NCBI RefSeq assembly: GCF_003065425.1
Contig: NZ_CP026949.1
Span: forward strand, 2,728,001-2,792,000
Source of the DNA: Mycetocola zhujimingii
GTDB lineage: Bacteria > Actinomycetota > Actinomycetes > Actinomycetales > Microbacteriaceae
Direction of reading: 5' to 3'
Length of the DNA: 64,000 bases
Position numbers and translations under genes: made by a program
Shown: positions 17,125 to 25,713 of the stretch, one piece after another
How the letters are laid out: each line of letters opens with the position of its first letter
How positions within the stretch are numbered: position 1 is the first letter of the stretch
The notes under the pieces: model-generated
What the model was told of the DNA's origin: nothing
Databases searched by the model: none
The model's input: only the letters and a program-made list of their open reading frames with translations

Positions 17125-17712
17125 ATGACCCCTCTCGACGGCTCGCGCAGCACACTGGTTTCAGCAACCTCGATGCGGGTACTCGCACATCCGACCCGAC
17201 TGCGGCTTCTTGGACTGCTCCGCGAACGCGGACCGCAAACCGCCGCCCAGCTCGGCGACGTCGTCGACGAAGCACCCGGCACCGTGAGCTACCACCTCGG
17301 CAAGCTCGCATCGATCGATCTGATCGAACCGGCGGAAGCGGAAAGCACCGACCGCCGCGAACGCTGGTGGCGGGCAACGTCGGCCCTCACCAGTTGGGAA
17401 CCGGCCGAGCAGCTCGACGACCCCGACAAGCTGGCAGCATCCTCGGCCCTGCAGAAGTCGATCGCGCAGGCGTACGCGTCGCGGTTCACCGAGTACATCG
17501 ATCTGATGCCGACGATGACAAGGGAGTGGGTGGCTGCCGGCGCGAGCAGTGACCGCACGCTGCGCCTCACCGTCGACGAACTCACGGCCATGCGCGCTGA
17601 ACTCGAAAGCCTGACCGAACGATGGCTCGGGGTGAGCGCAGCCCACGACCCGGCGGCGAGCGACGGCGCTGAGCCCGTTGTGCTCGTCTATCAGGCCTAT
17701 CGGCACCCCTGA
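17125..17712 (+). CDS. ArsR/HTH_20-family transcriptional regulator
   Basis: A 195-residue protein with an N-terminal winged helix: TSMRVLAHPTRLRLLGLLRERGPQTAAQLGDVVDEAPGTVSYHLGKL. The recognition helix ends in the SYHL motif common in ArsR-like regulators. The rest is helical and may bind a ligand; no Cys metal site is visible. ATG 17125 is chosen because it sits at the start point predicted from the promoter at 17089-17117. The MFS gene starts ten bases after its stop, so it most likely regulates that pump and itself through the 30-bp palindrome. Confidence 0.88.
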   Translation: MTPLDGSRSTLVSATSMRVLAHPTRLRLLGLLRERGPQTAAQLGDVVDEAPGTVSYHLGKLASIDLIEPAEAESTDRRERWWRATSALTSWEPAEQLDDPDKLAASSALQKSIAQAYASRFTEYIDLMPTMTREWVAAGASSDRTLRLTVDELTAMRAELESLTERWLGVSAAHDPAASDGAEPVVLVYQAYRHP

Positions 17713-17722
17713 GGGGCTGAGA

Positions 17723-19096
17723 ATGACCACGCGCACCGCGGCTTCACGGCCGCCACGCGACCGCCGCGCTGTCGGCTCGCTGGCCGCGCTGCTGGCCGCC
17801 CACTCGATCTCGCAGACCGGCAACGTGGTGACGGCCTTTGCGATCCCGTTCTACGTGCTCGCCCTCGGCGGCTCCGGAGTCGAGGTCGGCATAGCGGCCT
17901 TCTTCGCGACGATTCCGATCCTCATCGGCGGCCCTTTCGGCGGAGTCGTGGTCGACCGGGTTGGGCACCGCCGGGCCGCGATCGTCGCCGACCTCGTGAG
18001 CGGTGTGGCGGTGCTGGCCATCCCGGTGCTTGCCCTGACCGTCGGTCTGCCGTTCTGGGCCCTGCTCGCCCTCGTGTTCGCCGCCGGCTTGCTTGACACC
18101 CCGGGGCAGACGGCGCGCAGGGTCATGCTTCCGAGGCTGACCGAACAGGCGGGAGTGCGCCTGGAGCAGAGCGTCGGACTCCTCGACGGCTCAGAACGAT
18201 TCGCCAGACTCATCGGTGCATCCGTCGCCGGGCTGCTCGTTGCCCTCGTCGGCCCGATCGCCTCGCTCTTCGTCAACGCCGCGACCTTCGCCGTGTCAGC
18301 GCTGTTGACCTGGCTGTTCGTTGCTGTTGTCCCCCGTGACGAACAGGCCCAGCGTCCGGACGCCAACGACGCCGGGTCCCGCACGTCGTACTGGGCCGAC
18401 CTGGGTGAAGGCTTCCGGTTCGTCGCCCGCGACCCGCTGATGAGGCTCATCGTCGGGCTCGTTCTCATCACCAACCTGTTCGACGCAGCACGCAGTTCAT
18501 CTCTCCTGCCGCTGTACGCGAATGACCGGCTCGGTGGAGCGGCCGCCCTCGGGTTGCTCGTTGCGGTGATGGGTGGCTGTGCTCTCCTCGGCAACGTGGC
18601 GTTTGGTTTTGTGGCCCACCGGGTTCCCCGGCGCGTGACGTTCGCCGTGTGCTTCGCCCTGGCCGGCGGCCCGTCGAGCGCGGCATTCGCCCTCGGAGCA
18701 CCACTTCCCGTCCTCGTGGCGATGACCGCGGTGTCGGGGCTGGCCGCTGGAGCCATCAATCCCATCCTCGGAACCGTTGAGCTTGAGCGCGTCCCTGAGC
18801 ACATGCGCGGTCGCGTGTTCGGGCTGATCAACGCCGGTGCCTGGGCCGGCGTTCCGTTTGGCGCATTGATCGGCGGCATCGCCGCAGACACGATCGGCCT
18901 GTCGATGGCGTTCGGCATCATCGCTGTCGCCTACGTTCTCGTCACGCTGAGCCCGCTGACGGGCGGTTCGTGGCGACTGATGGAACGGGATCAGCGACCA
19001 CCGTCGGCATCGAGTCGACCGGGCGATGCCCCTAACCCGTCTGCCCCTGGCCCGTCCGCCCCTGACCTACCCGCCTCCGGCCCACCTTCTCCGTGA
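17723..19096 (+). CDS. MFS transporter, EntS/enterobactin-exporter-like
   Basis: A 457-residue 12-helix transporter. The family pattern GNVVTAFAIPFYVLALGGSG, the loop FGGVVVDRVGHRRAAI and LDTPGQTARRVMLPRL are typical of the EntS/MFS_3 group of exporters. ATG 17723 follows a GAGGGG ribosome site. The cytoplasmic tail (last 35 residues) is a low-complexity Ser/Pro/Ala stretch with repeats of S-A-P. It is co-transcribed with the ArsR regulator upstream, which probably derepresses it in response to its substrate. Confidence 0.87.
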   Translation: MTTRTAASRPPRDRRAVGSLAALLAAHSISQTGNVVTAFAIPFYVLALGGSGVEVGIAAFFATIPILIGGPFGGVVVDRVGHRRAAIVADLVSGVAVLAIPVLALTVGLPFWALLALVFAAGLLDTPGQTARRVMLPRLTEQAGVRLEQSVGLLDGSERFARLIGASVAGLLVALVGPIASLFVNAATFAVSALLTWLFVAVVPRDEQAQRPDANDAGSRTSYWADLGEGFRFVARDPLMRLIVGLVLITNLFDAARSSSLLPLYANDRLGGAAALGLLVAVMGGCALLGNVAFGFVAHRVPRRVTFAVCFALAGGPSSAAFALGAPLPVLVAMTAVSGLAAGAINPILGTVELERVPEHMRGRVFGLINAGAWAGVPFGALIGGIAADTIGLSMAFGIIAVAYVLVTLSPLTGGSWRLMERDQRPPSASSRPGDAPNPSAPGPSAPDLPASGPPSP

Positions 19097-19127
19097 GCGG
19101 TCTGGCGGCGATACCCACTCTCCTGCC

Positions 19128-20044
19128 ATGGTGGATGCCGTGATCGCACTCCTGTCCGCGCCGTCCAACCTTGGCCTGCGGCCCCCCGAACCCGGCGGAG
19201 TTCCCGGCACAGCAAAGGCGCCGGAGGCGCTGCGCGAGGCCGGCCTCTACGACTCATTCCTGTCGGCGGGCGCCCTGGACGCGGGCGTCGTGCTTCCCGG
19301 TCGGTACGTCGACGACGATCACACCCGCCCGAGTGGCCGGGTGCGCAATGAAGAGGCGATCGTGGATCACGCCCGCCGGCTCGGCGCGCGTATCAGCACA
19401 CTCATCGAGCGTGGCCACGCGCCGCTGGTCCTCGGCGGTGACTGCAGCCTGCTGCTCAGCGCCGGACTCGCCCTCGCCGTCAGACCAGCGCCTGGCCTCA
19501 TTCACATCGATGGGCACACCGATTTTCGCCACCCCGGCAACAGCGACGAGTGCGCGAGCCTCGCCGGCGAGGATCTTGCTGCCGCAATCGGGCTGCACTG
19601 GCGATTGCCGATATCGATGGCCTCGGCCCGTACTTCGCCCCCGCGCACACAGCCCACATCGGATGCCGTGACGACGACGACGAACTGGCCGAAGCATCCG
19701 CTCGCCTCGGGCTCGTTGTTCCCGCGAGTGTCGCGATGGAGAAGGGCATGCCGGAGACCGCGGCCGCGGCGATCACCGTCGCGGGCGGGGCCGGGTACTG
19801 GCTCCAGCTCGACGTCGACGTCCTCGATCCTCGGTGGATGCCCGCCGTTGACAGCCCCGACCCGGGAGGCCTCGACCCCGACGAACTTGTGGGGCTGTTG
19901 CGCGCGTGCGCGCCGGGCGCGGTCGGTGCGTCGATCACGGTGTTCGACCCAGACCTCGACCCTGATGGCTGCTACGCGCTACTGCTGGCGCGAATCCTCA
20001 GGGACGGTCTCGGCGAGCTCGGCTCGAGGGTGCACGGCGGCTAA
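19128..20044 (+). pseudogene. Arginase/ureohydrolase-family gene with an internal frameshift
   Basis: Two frames together make one ureohydrolase-fold protein of about 305 residues. Frame one (from ATG 19128) carries LVLGGDCSLLLSAG and LIHIDGHTDFRHP, the first two metal-site motifs, up to GEDLAAAIGLHW. The second frame resumes with IADIDGLGPYFAPAHTAHIG and carries LQLDVDVLDP, the third metal motif, to the stop at 20044. The switch is near 19601-19602 and is corrected by adding one base (GLHWP-IADIDG). The usual His of GGDHS is Cys here, as in some actinobacterial relatives. Either a recent pseudogene or a one-base assembly error. Confidence 0.75.
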
Positions 20045-20071
20045 GACCCGCCCCGTGCACCCGCCCGCGCT

Positions 20072-22222
20072 CTAGACAGGTACCGAGACAGAACCGACCG
20101 TCAGAGCGTCGGCGTGAGGATCGAGATCCACCCGCACCATGTCACCGTCCCGAACTTCGCCACTGAGCAGCGCCATCGCGAGGCGGTCGTCGATCTCCGT
20201 CTGCATCAGTCGCCGCAGCGGACGCGCACCGTAAATCGGGTCGTACCCTCTCTCGGCAAGCCAGCTGCGGGCATCCGGGGTCACCGCGAGCTCGAGGCGA
20301 CGCTCGTTGAGCCGGCGCTGCAGCCGATCGATGTAGAGCTCAACGATCTGGCTCAGGTCGTCCTGGCTCAGGGCGGAGAACACGACGATGTCGTCGAGCC
20401 GGTTGATGAACTCGGGCTTGAACGCCTGCCGCACCATCTGCTGGACGGCCTCCTCCTTCTCGGTCCACGACAGCGTCGGGTCGACGAGGAAGTGCGAGCC
20501 GAGGTTCGACGTGAGGATGAGAATCACGTTGCGGAAGTCGACGGTCCGGCCCTGGCCGTCGGTCAGGCGACCGTCGTCGAGCACCTGGAGCAACACGTCG
20601 AAGACCTCGGGGTGCGCCTTCTCGACCTCATCGAGCAGCACGACCGAGTACGGGCGGCGGCGAACCGCTTCGGTCAGCTGCCCGCCCTGCTCGTAACCGA
20701 CGTAGCCGGGAGGGGCACCGACGAGCCTCGACACCGAGAACTTCTCGCCGTACTCCGACATGTCGATGCGGACCATGGCCTTCTCGTCGTCGAACAGGAA
20801 CTCGGCGAGCGCCTTCGCGAGTTCCGTCTTGCCGACACCGGTCGGGCCGAGGAACATAAACGACCCGGTGGGCCGGTCGGGGTCCGAGATGCCCGCTCGC
20901 GTACGCCGAACGGCATCCGACACCGCGCGAACAGCGCGGTGCTGGCCGACGAGCCGCTTGCCGAGCTCGGTTTCGAGGTGCAGCAGCTTCTCGGTCTCGC
21001 CCTGCAGCAGTCGTCCGACGGGGATGCCGGTCCACGCGGCAATCACCGCGGCGATGTCATCGGCAGTGACCTGGTCGTTGACCATGAGCGGACCCTCGCT
21101 CTCGGCCTGCTCGGCCTCGCGCAGTTCGCGCTCCATGACGGGGATTTCGCCGTAGAGCAGGCGCGACGCCCTCTCGAGGTCGCCCTCGCGCTGCGCCCGC
21201 TCAGCGGCAACGCGCGCGGCGTCGAGTCGCTCCTTCAGCCCGCCGACCCGGTTGAGGTTGGCGCGCTCACGATCCCAACGGGCCTGCAGCTCTGCAAGTG
21301 TTGCCTGGCGTTCCTTGAGGTCTTCGCGCAGCTTCGCGAGTCGCTCCTTCGACGCGTCGTCCTTCTCCTTCTTGAGTGCGAGTTCCTCGAGCTTCAGCCG
21401 GTCGACCGCGCGCCGCAACTCGTCGATCTCGACGGGCGACGAGTCGATTTCCATCCTCAGGCGGGAAGCAGCCTCATCGATGAGGTCGATCGCCTTGTCC
21501 GGCAATTGACGCGCCGGGATATACCGGTTGGAGAGGGATGCCGCGGCAACGAGCGCCGAGTCGGCGATCGTCACCTTGTGGTGGGCTTCGTACCGCTCCT
21601 TGAGTCCGCGCAGGATCGCAATGGTGTCTTCGACGCTCGGTTCGCCCACGTACACCTGCTGGAACCGCCGCTCCATGGCGGCATCCTTCTCGATGTACTC
21701 GCGGTATTCGTTGAGCGTGGTGGCACCGATCATGCGCAGTTCACCGCGGGCGAGCATCGGCTTGAGCATATTCGAAGCGGCGACACTCCCCTCGCCTGCG
21801 CCGGCGCCCATGAGCGTGTGGAGCTCGTCGATGAAGGTGATGATCCCGCCCTCGGCGTCCTTGATCTCCTGCAGTACGGCCTTGAGGCGCTCCTCGAATT
21901 CACCGCGGTACTTCGCACCCGCGACGAGTGCAGCGAGGTCGAGCGAGACCAGCTGCTTGTCCTTCAGCGAGTCGGCCACGTCGCCCTGGACGATGCGCTG
22001 GGCAAGACCCTCGACCACCGCGGTCTTGCCAACTCCGGGTTCACCGATGAGCACAGGGTTGTTCTTCGTCCGGCGGGTGAGCACCTGGCTGATTCGACGG
22101 ATCTCTGCGTCACGGCCGATCACCGGGTCGAGCTTGCCGGTACGCGCAACATCGGTGAGATTGACCCCGTACTGTTCGAGAGCGCTTTTCTGCTCTTCCT
22201 GCGGCTGCTGTCCAGGCTGCAT
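20072..22222 (-). CDS. clpB: ClpB-type disaggregase lacking the N-terminal Clp_N domain
   Basis: A 716-residue Hsp100 ATPase. NBD1 has Walker [10 protein letters not shown] and sensor region; a complete ClpB middle domain coiled coil runs from about residue 275 to 400; NBD2 has [14 protein letters not shown] and the pore loop GYVGYEQGG. The protein starts only about 20 residues before [16 protein letters not shown], so the roughly 145-residue substrate-binding N-domain is absent, and no second frame encodes it upstream. The start is ATG 22222 with GAGGGG before it. A HAIR operator at 22240 links it to HspR. It should work with DnaK to dissolve aggregates. Confidence 0.92.
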   Translation of the reverse strand: MQPGQQPQEEQKSALEQYGVNLTDVARTGKLDPVIGRDAEIRRISQVLTRRTKNNPVLIGEPGVGKTAVVEGLAQRIVQGDVADSLKDKQLVSLDLAALVAGAKYRGEFEERLKAVLQEIKDAEGGIITFIDELHTLMGAGAGEGSVAASNMLKPMLARGELRMIGATTLNEYREYIEKDAAMERRFQQVYVGEPSVEDTIAILRGLKERYEAHHKVTIADSALVAAASLSNRYIPARQLPDKAIDLIDEAASRLRMEIDSSPVEIDELRRAVDRLKLEELALKKEKDDASKERLAKLREDLKERQATLAELQARWDRERANLNRVGGLKERLDAARVAAERAQREGDLERASRLLYGEIPVMERELREAEQAESEGPLMVNDQVTADDIAAVIAAWTGIPVGRLLQGETEKLLHLETELGKRLVGQHRAVRAVSDAVRRTRAGISDPDRPTGSFMFLGPTGVGKTELAKALAEFLFDDEKAMVRIDMSEYGEKFSVSRLVGAPPGYVGYEQGGQLTEAVRRRPYSVVLLDEVEKAHPEVFDVLLQVLDDGRLTDGQGRTVDFRNVILILTSNLGSHFLVDPTLSWTEKEEAVQQMVRQAFKPEFINRLDDIVVFSALSQDDLSQIVELYIDRLQRRLNERRLELAVTPDARSWLAERGYDPIYGARPLRRLMQTEIDDRLAMALLSGEVRDGDMVRVDLDPHADALTVGSVSVPV

Positions 22223-22239
22223 TGTTGTTACCCCTCAGA

Positions 22240-22260
22240 GTTGAGTCGTGAAGACTCAAG
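22240..22260. promoter_or_regulatory. HAIR operator (HspR site) upstream of clpB
   Basis: GTTGAGT-N7-ACTCAAG matches the HAIR consensus CTTGAGT-N7-ACTCAAG with one change. It starts 18 bases upstream of the clpB start codon. Confidence 0.85.
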
Positions 22261-22362
22261 TTTATCAAGTGTGTACCGGTGTGGCCACCTCTATGCTGGG
22301 AGGCGCCATTCGCCCGGAGCACAGAGCATGGGCACGTTACATCTCCCCGAAGAAGGACACCA

Positions 22363-23526
22363 GTGAACAAGGTCGACGTCATCGTGATCGGACTCGGTTC
22401 GATGGGCGGTGCAGCGGCGAGTGCCCTCGCGCAGCGTGGCCACAGCGTCCTCGGCATCGAACGGTTCTGGCCGGCCCACGACGGGGGGTGCGCACACGGC
22501 GGTACCAGGATCATCCGCCAGTCATACATCGAGGGCATCGAATACGTGCCCCTTCTCCGTCGCGCCTATGCCGGCTGGCGTGAGCTGGAGGAGCAGTCGG
22601 GCCGGTCGCTCATGACGCTCAGCGGAGGGATCTACATCGGGGATCCCGAGGAGCAGACGTTCACCGGCGCACTCGCGGCTGCGCGCCACTGGGACCTGCC
22701 GCACGAGGTGCTCACGAGTGACGAGATCACCGATCGGTTCCCGGCCATGCGACCCGCGCCGCACGCGATGGGCCTGTTCGAACAGAACGCGGGCTTCGTC
22801 GATCCCGAGGGCACAACGGCAGCCAACATCCAGGTCGCCACGATGCACGGCGCCGAACTGCACTTCGGCGAGACGGTTCTCTCGTGGACGGCAACGCCCG
22901 GCGGTGGGGTCGAGGTCGTGACGACGCGCGCCAGGTACGGCGCCGATCGACTCGTGGTCGCGCCCGGTGCGTGGTCGCAACAGTTGCTCGGCGAGGTCGG
23001 AGCACCCGTGACAGCAGAACGCCAGGTCGTCTACTGGTTCACCCCCGACGTCTCGCCCGGCAATCCCGGACACAGCGACTACGCCGTTGGCACTCAGCCC
23101 GTCTTCATCGAGCGCACCGACGGCAATCGACAGGTCTACGGCTTCCCGATCGTCGACGGCCCGGCGGGCGGCATCAAGATCGGCTTCTTTCAGGACCTCA
23201 CCCCGACAGACCCGGATGCCGTCAATCGCGAGGTGCTGCCGTTCGAGGTTGCCGAGATGCAGGCGCGTGCGCTTGAGCTGTTCCCGCATCTCACGGGCAG
23301 ACTGCTTGCGTCGAGCACGTGCCTCTACCCGAGCTCGCCCGACGACCACTTCATGATCGGACTGCACCCCGAGCACTCCCAGGTCACCGTCGCCACAGGA
23401 TTCGGCGGGCACGGCTTCAAGTTCGTTCCCGTCGTCGGCGATATCGTGGCCGACCTGTCGACGCGCGGGCGCACCGATCTCCCGATCGACCTGTTCTCAC
23501 TCGAGCGCGAGGCGCTGCGGCGCTAG
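22363..23526 (+). CDS. Monomeric sarcosine oxidase/N-methyltryptophan oxidase-like FAD enzyme
   Basis: A 387-residue flavoprotein. The dinucleotide fold VDVIVIGLGSMGGAAASALAQRG opens the protein. GGTRIIRQSYIEG matches the active-site Arg region of MSOX/SolA. STCLYPSSPDDHFMIG carries the Cys that links covalently to FAD in sarcosine oxidase, and GFGGHGFKFVPVVG is the C-terminal flavin loop. GTG 22363 is chosen for its AGAAGGA ribosome site seven bases upstream. It should oxidatively demethylate an N-methyl amino acid, releasing formaldehyde and peroxide. The exact substrate is uncertain. Confidence 0.88.
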   Translation: MNKVDVIVIGLGSMGGAAASALAQRGHSVLGIERFWPAHDGGCAHGGTRIIRQSYIEGIEYVPLLRRAYAGWRELEEQSGRSLMTLSGGIYIGDPEEQTFTGALAAARHWDLPHEVLTSDEITDRFPAMRPAPHAMGLFEQNAGFVDPEGTTAANIQVATMHGAELHFGETVLSWTATPGGGVEVVTTRARYGADRLVVAPGAWSQQLLGEVGAPVTAERQVVYWFTPDVSPGNPGHSDYAVGTQPVFIERTDGNRQVYGFPIVDGPAGGIKIGFFQDLTPTDPDAVNREVLPFEVAEMQARALELFPHLTGRLLASSTCLYPSSPDDHFMIGLHPEHSQVTVATGFGGHGFKFVPVVGDIVADLSTRGRTDLPIDLFSLEREALRR

Positions 23527-23571
23527 CTGCGTCGTCGGCAGCATCCGCGACGAGCGCTGCTCGCGCTGGCG

Positions 23572-23656
23572 TGGCAGCATCCGCACCGAGCGCTGCAGGT
23601 TCCATGCCCGCGCTGCAGATGCTTCTGCAGCGCGGGCATGGATGTGTAGCGGTCGG
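23572..23656 (+). repeat. Palindromic repeat, copy 1
   Basis: Arms of 17 bases (CCATGCCCGCGCTGCAG, 23602-23618, and its complement 23625-23641) enclose a six-base loop. A conserved tail ATGTGTAGCGGTCGG follows (23642-23656). A conserved lead GCATCCGCACCGAGCGCTGC precedes it, and that lead is itself partly duplicated at 23539-23562. Confidence 0.85.
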
Positions 23657-23664
23657 CAACTCGC

Positions 23665-24036
23665 TCAGCGGGCGGTGCCGCTTCCCGAGTCCCCGTCGAC
23701 GAACTCGTCGCTGGGAATCGGTGTTGCGTGGCGACCGGATGCGTCGGCGCTGTCGCCAGCGACAGCATCCGTTGCCCGCTCCGTGCGTGCGTCAGGTCCA
23801 CCGGGTGTTGTGACGGCGTCGGCACGCTGCGCGGTGTGCTCGTCGAATTGATCGACGATGCCATTGGTCTGGTCGAAGGGGTGGGCGACGTCGCCCAGGA
23901 CGCCGACGTTGGCTTCCCGGTCGGCGGCGGAATCAGAACCGGTGTTTGCGCCGGCTTCCGTGCGATCGGCGGGGCTGACTTCTCCGTCAGCGTCCGTGAT
24001 CTTCAGCTGGTCTTCAATTTTGCGTTCGTCACTCAT
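23665..24036 (-). CDS. Small acidic hydrophilic protein, unknown function
   Basis: A 123-residue protein rich in Asp, Glu, Ala, Thr and Ser with no hydrophobic segment and no Cys, so probably a soluble and largely disordered cytosolic protein. The first 15 residues (MSDERKIEDQLKITD) are the least low-complexity part. A TTGGCT-17-TAGGTT promoter placed six bases before the ATG supports it being a real, leaderless gene. It lies between copies 1 and 2 of the palindromic repeat; copy 1 ends nine bases past its stop codon. I do not recognise the family. Confidence 0.6.
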   Translation of the reverse strand: MSDERKIEDQLKITDADGEVSPADRTEAGANTGSDSAADREANVGVLGDVAHPFDQTNGIVDQFDEHTAQRADAVTTPGGPDARTERATDAVAGDSADASGRHATPIPSDEFVDGDSGSGTAR

Positions 24037-24042
24037 GACGCG

Positions 24043-24048
24043 AACCTA
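24043..24048 (-). promoter_or_regulatory. -10 element of a leaderless promoter
   Basis: On the minus strand TAGGTT lies six bases before ATG 24036 and 17 bases after TTGGCT. Confidence 0.55.
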
Positions 24049-24127
24049 CGCTCGAGCATCCGCCCAGCCAAGCCCTTGACAGTGACTGCGGGTGGCGCGG
24101 TGGTAGCCGGCGGCCCGGGCATCGTGC

Positions 24128-24203
24128 ATCGCGCCGAGCGCTGCAGTTCCATGCTCGCGCTGCAGAAGCATCTGCAGCGCGAGCATGGATGTGTAGCGGT
24201 CGG
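24128..24203 (+). repeat. Palindromic repeat, copy 2 (covarying stem)
   Basis: Arms 24149-24165 and 24172-24188 match copy 1 except for one C-to-T in the left arm and the matching G-to-A in the right arm, so pairing is preserved. The tail ATGTGTAGCGGTCGG (24189-24203) is identical to the other copies. Confidence 0.85.
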
Positions 24204-24240
24204 AGAGCGCAGGGTGCACGCACTCGCCCGTTGAGCCGAC

Positions 24241-25443
24241 TCACCGTCGAGCTCGAGTGCGCACATTCGACAGAAACGACTGGATCCCCCGGGCGACGGC
24301 GTCGGAGCGGAGCGAATGGAACAGATCGAAGGCATGCTGGGCGTGCGGCAGTTCGGCATAGACGACGGGCGCATCCGTTTCCTCACGCAACCGCGAGACG
24401 AAATCCCGCGCTGCCTCGACCGGGACGAGAGTGTCGTGGTCACCGTGCGCTACGAAGAACGGCGGCACGGCCGTCCCCGCGACGGGAGGGAGGAAATCAT
24501 GGGGCGAGGATAGGCCGGTACCGCCCGAGGCCCGTCCATACCAGCCGTACAGGCATACAGCCGCGGAGACGGTCGTGTCGGCCTCTTCGAAGCCGGGCTG
24601 GAACTCGGCATGACCCGGGGTCAGCGCGCACATCGATGCGAGGTGGGCGCCAGCGGAGCTCCCCCCAACGGCGACCATTGATGCGTCACCGCCATAAGCA
24701 GGAGCGTTCGCTCGTGCCCAGACAATCACCTTCTTCGTATCGACCAGGTAGTCAGGGAAGCTCGCGGAGCGGCCCACGCGATAGTTCGCACTGATGCACA
24801 GCCAACCCTCACTGGCGAGGTTGTTGAGAAGCACACGGGACTCGAAGCTCTTGTGCCCCGATCGAAACCCCCCTCCGTGCAGGAAGATGAACACGCCACT
24901 CCCCGTTCGCCCGGACGTGCTGGCGTAGACGTCAAGCAGGTTCTGCCGACCGGCATCCCCGTAACTGATGTTCCGGATGAGGCGGACGTCACGTCTCCTC
25001 GTCGCGAACGGCAGGAACAGGATGTGCCCAAGCGGAAGCCGACGACGCGCAGTGTTACCCCCTCCCGCGCGCCATCCCTCGCCGAGCCCTGCGTCGAGGG
25101 CTCGATCAACAACGCCGGGAGCCGCTGTCGAGTTGACCGCGATGACGGCGAGGCCGAGAGAGACCGCCGCGACAATGGCGAGGGAGAGCTGGCCGACCAC
25201 GGTGCTCAACTCCCCTTCGACACCGGCGAGCACGGTCAACCCAACGAGCAGATAAAACGGGTAGAACGGCTGTTCGCTGACGAGAAGCCCCGAGCGAAAG
25301 CTCACCTCGCCCAGAATCCTGGGCTGACGGAGCGGAACCGCAGCAAAAAACACCATCCACGCCATCGCGATGGCTGTAATGAGGTATCCGAATGGTTGTG
25401 CGTCGACGCTGTTGTCGGCGATGGCGTCGGCGAGCGCGGTCAC
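24241..25443 (-). CDS. Membrane-anchored alpha/beta hydrolase (esterase/lipase, BD-FAE type)
   Basis: A 400-residue protein. The first 110 residues hold about three transmembrane helices; the rest is an alpha/beta hydrolase. The oxyanion-hole motif HGGGFRSG, nucleophile elbow GGSSAGAHL, acid region HGDHDTLVPVEA and catalytic His in HAQHAFD are all present, so an active serine esterase on a membrane anchor is likely. The start is GTG 25443 with GAGGAGG upstream. The gene stands between repeat copies 2 and 3. The substrate is unknown; some relatives deacylate lipids or carbohydrate esters. Confidence 0.85.
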   Translation of the reverse strand: MTALADAIADNSVDAQPFGYLITAIAMAWMVFFAAVPLRQPRILGEVSFRSGLLVSEQPFYPFYLLVGLTVLAGVEGELSTVVGQLSLAIVAAVSLGLAVIAVNSTAAPGVVDRALDAGLGEGWRAGGGNTARRRLPLGHILFLPFATRRRDVRLIRNISYGDAGRQNLLDVYASTSGRTGSGVFIFLHGGGFRSGHKSFESRVLLNNLASEGWLCISANYRVGRSASFPDYLVDTKKVIVWARANAPAYGGDASMVAVGGSSAGAHLASMCALTPGHAEFQPGFEEADTTVSAAVCLYGWYGRASGGTGLSSPHDFLPPVAGTAVPPFFVAHGDHDTLVPVEAARDFVSRLREETDAPVVYAELPHAQHAFDLFHSLRSDAVARGIQSFLSNVRTRARR

Positions 25444-25579
25444 GAGTCCTCCTCACGCCGGCGGCATGCAACTCATCGACCCTAGGCACACGCACTGCGT
25501 CGGTTCAAGGGGCAGAAGCGGTTGCTGGCACGCACGGGGATGCGGTGACCCTCGCCCGGTCAACCGACGGCGGGCAAAC

Positions 25580-25649
25580 GCGAGAGCTGCAGTTCCATGC
25601 CCGCGCTGCAGAAGCAACTGCAGCGCGGGCATGGATGTGTAGCGGTCGG
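25580..25649 (+). repeat. Palindromic repeat, copy 3
   Basis: Arms 25595-25611 and 25618-25634 are identical to copy 1, with loop AAGCAA. The tail ATGTGTAGCGGTCGG occupies 25635-25649. The lead is shorter (GAGAGCTGCAGTT). It lies between two divergent genes. Confidence 0.85.
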
Positions 25650-25713
25650 CGAGCGCCCGGGCCAGCCGCCCATTAGGCTTGCGCGCAGTGCCCGCCGTTC
25701 AGAACGGAACCGA

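Noticed and set aside
20114-22366. 750-codon open frame antisense to clpB
   Set aside because: It mirrors the codon bias of clpB on the other strand and has no recognisable domain; ClpB is certain.
23572-25649. Integron-like cassette array with attC sites
   Set aside because: The three palindromes separate single genes, but they lack the RYYYAAC/GTRRRRY core sites, no integrase is present and gene orientation after copy 3 does not fit.
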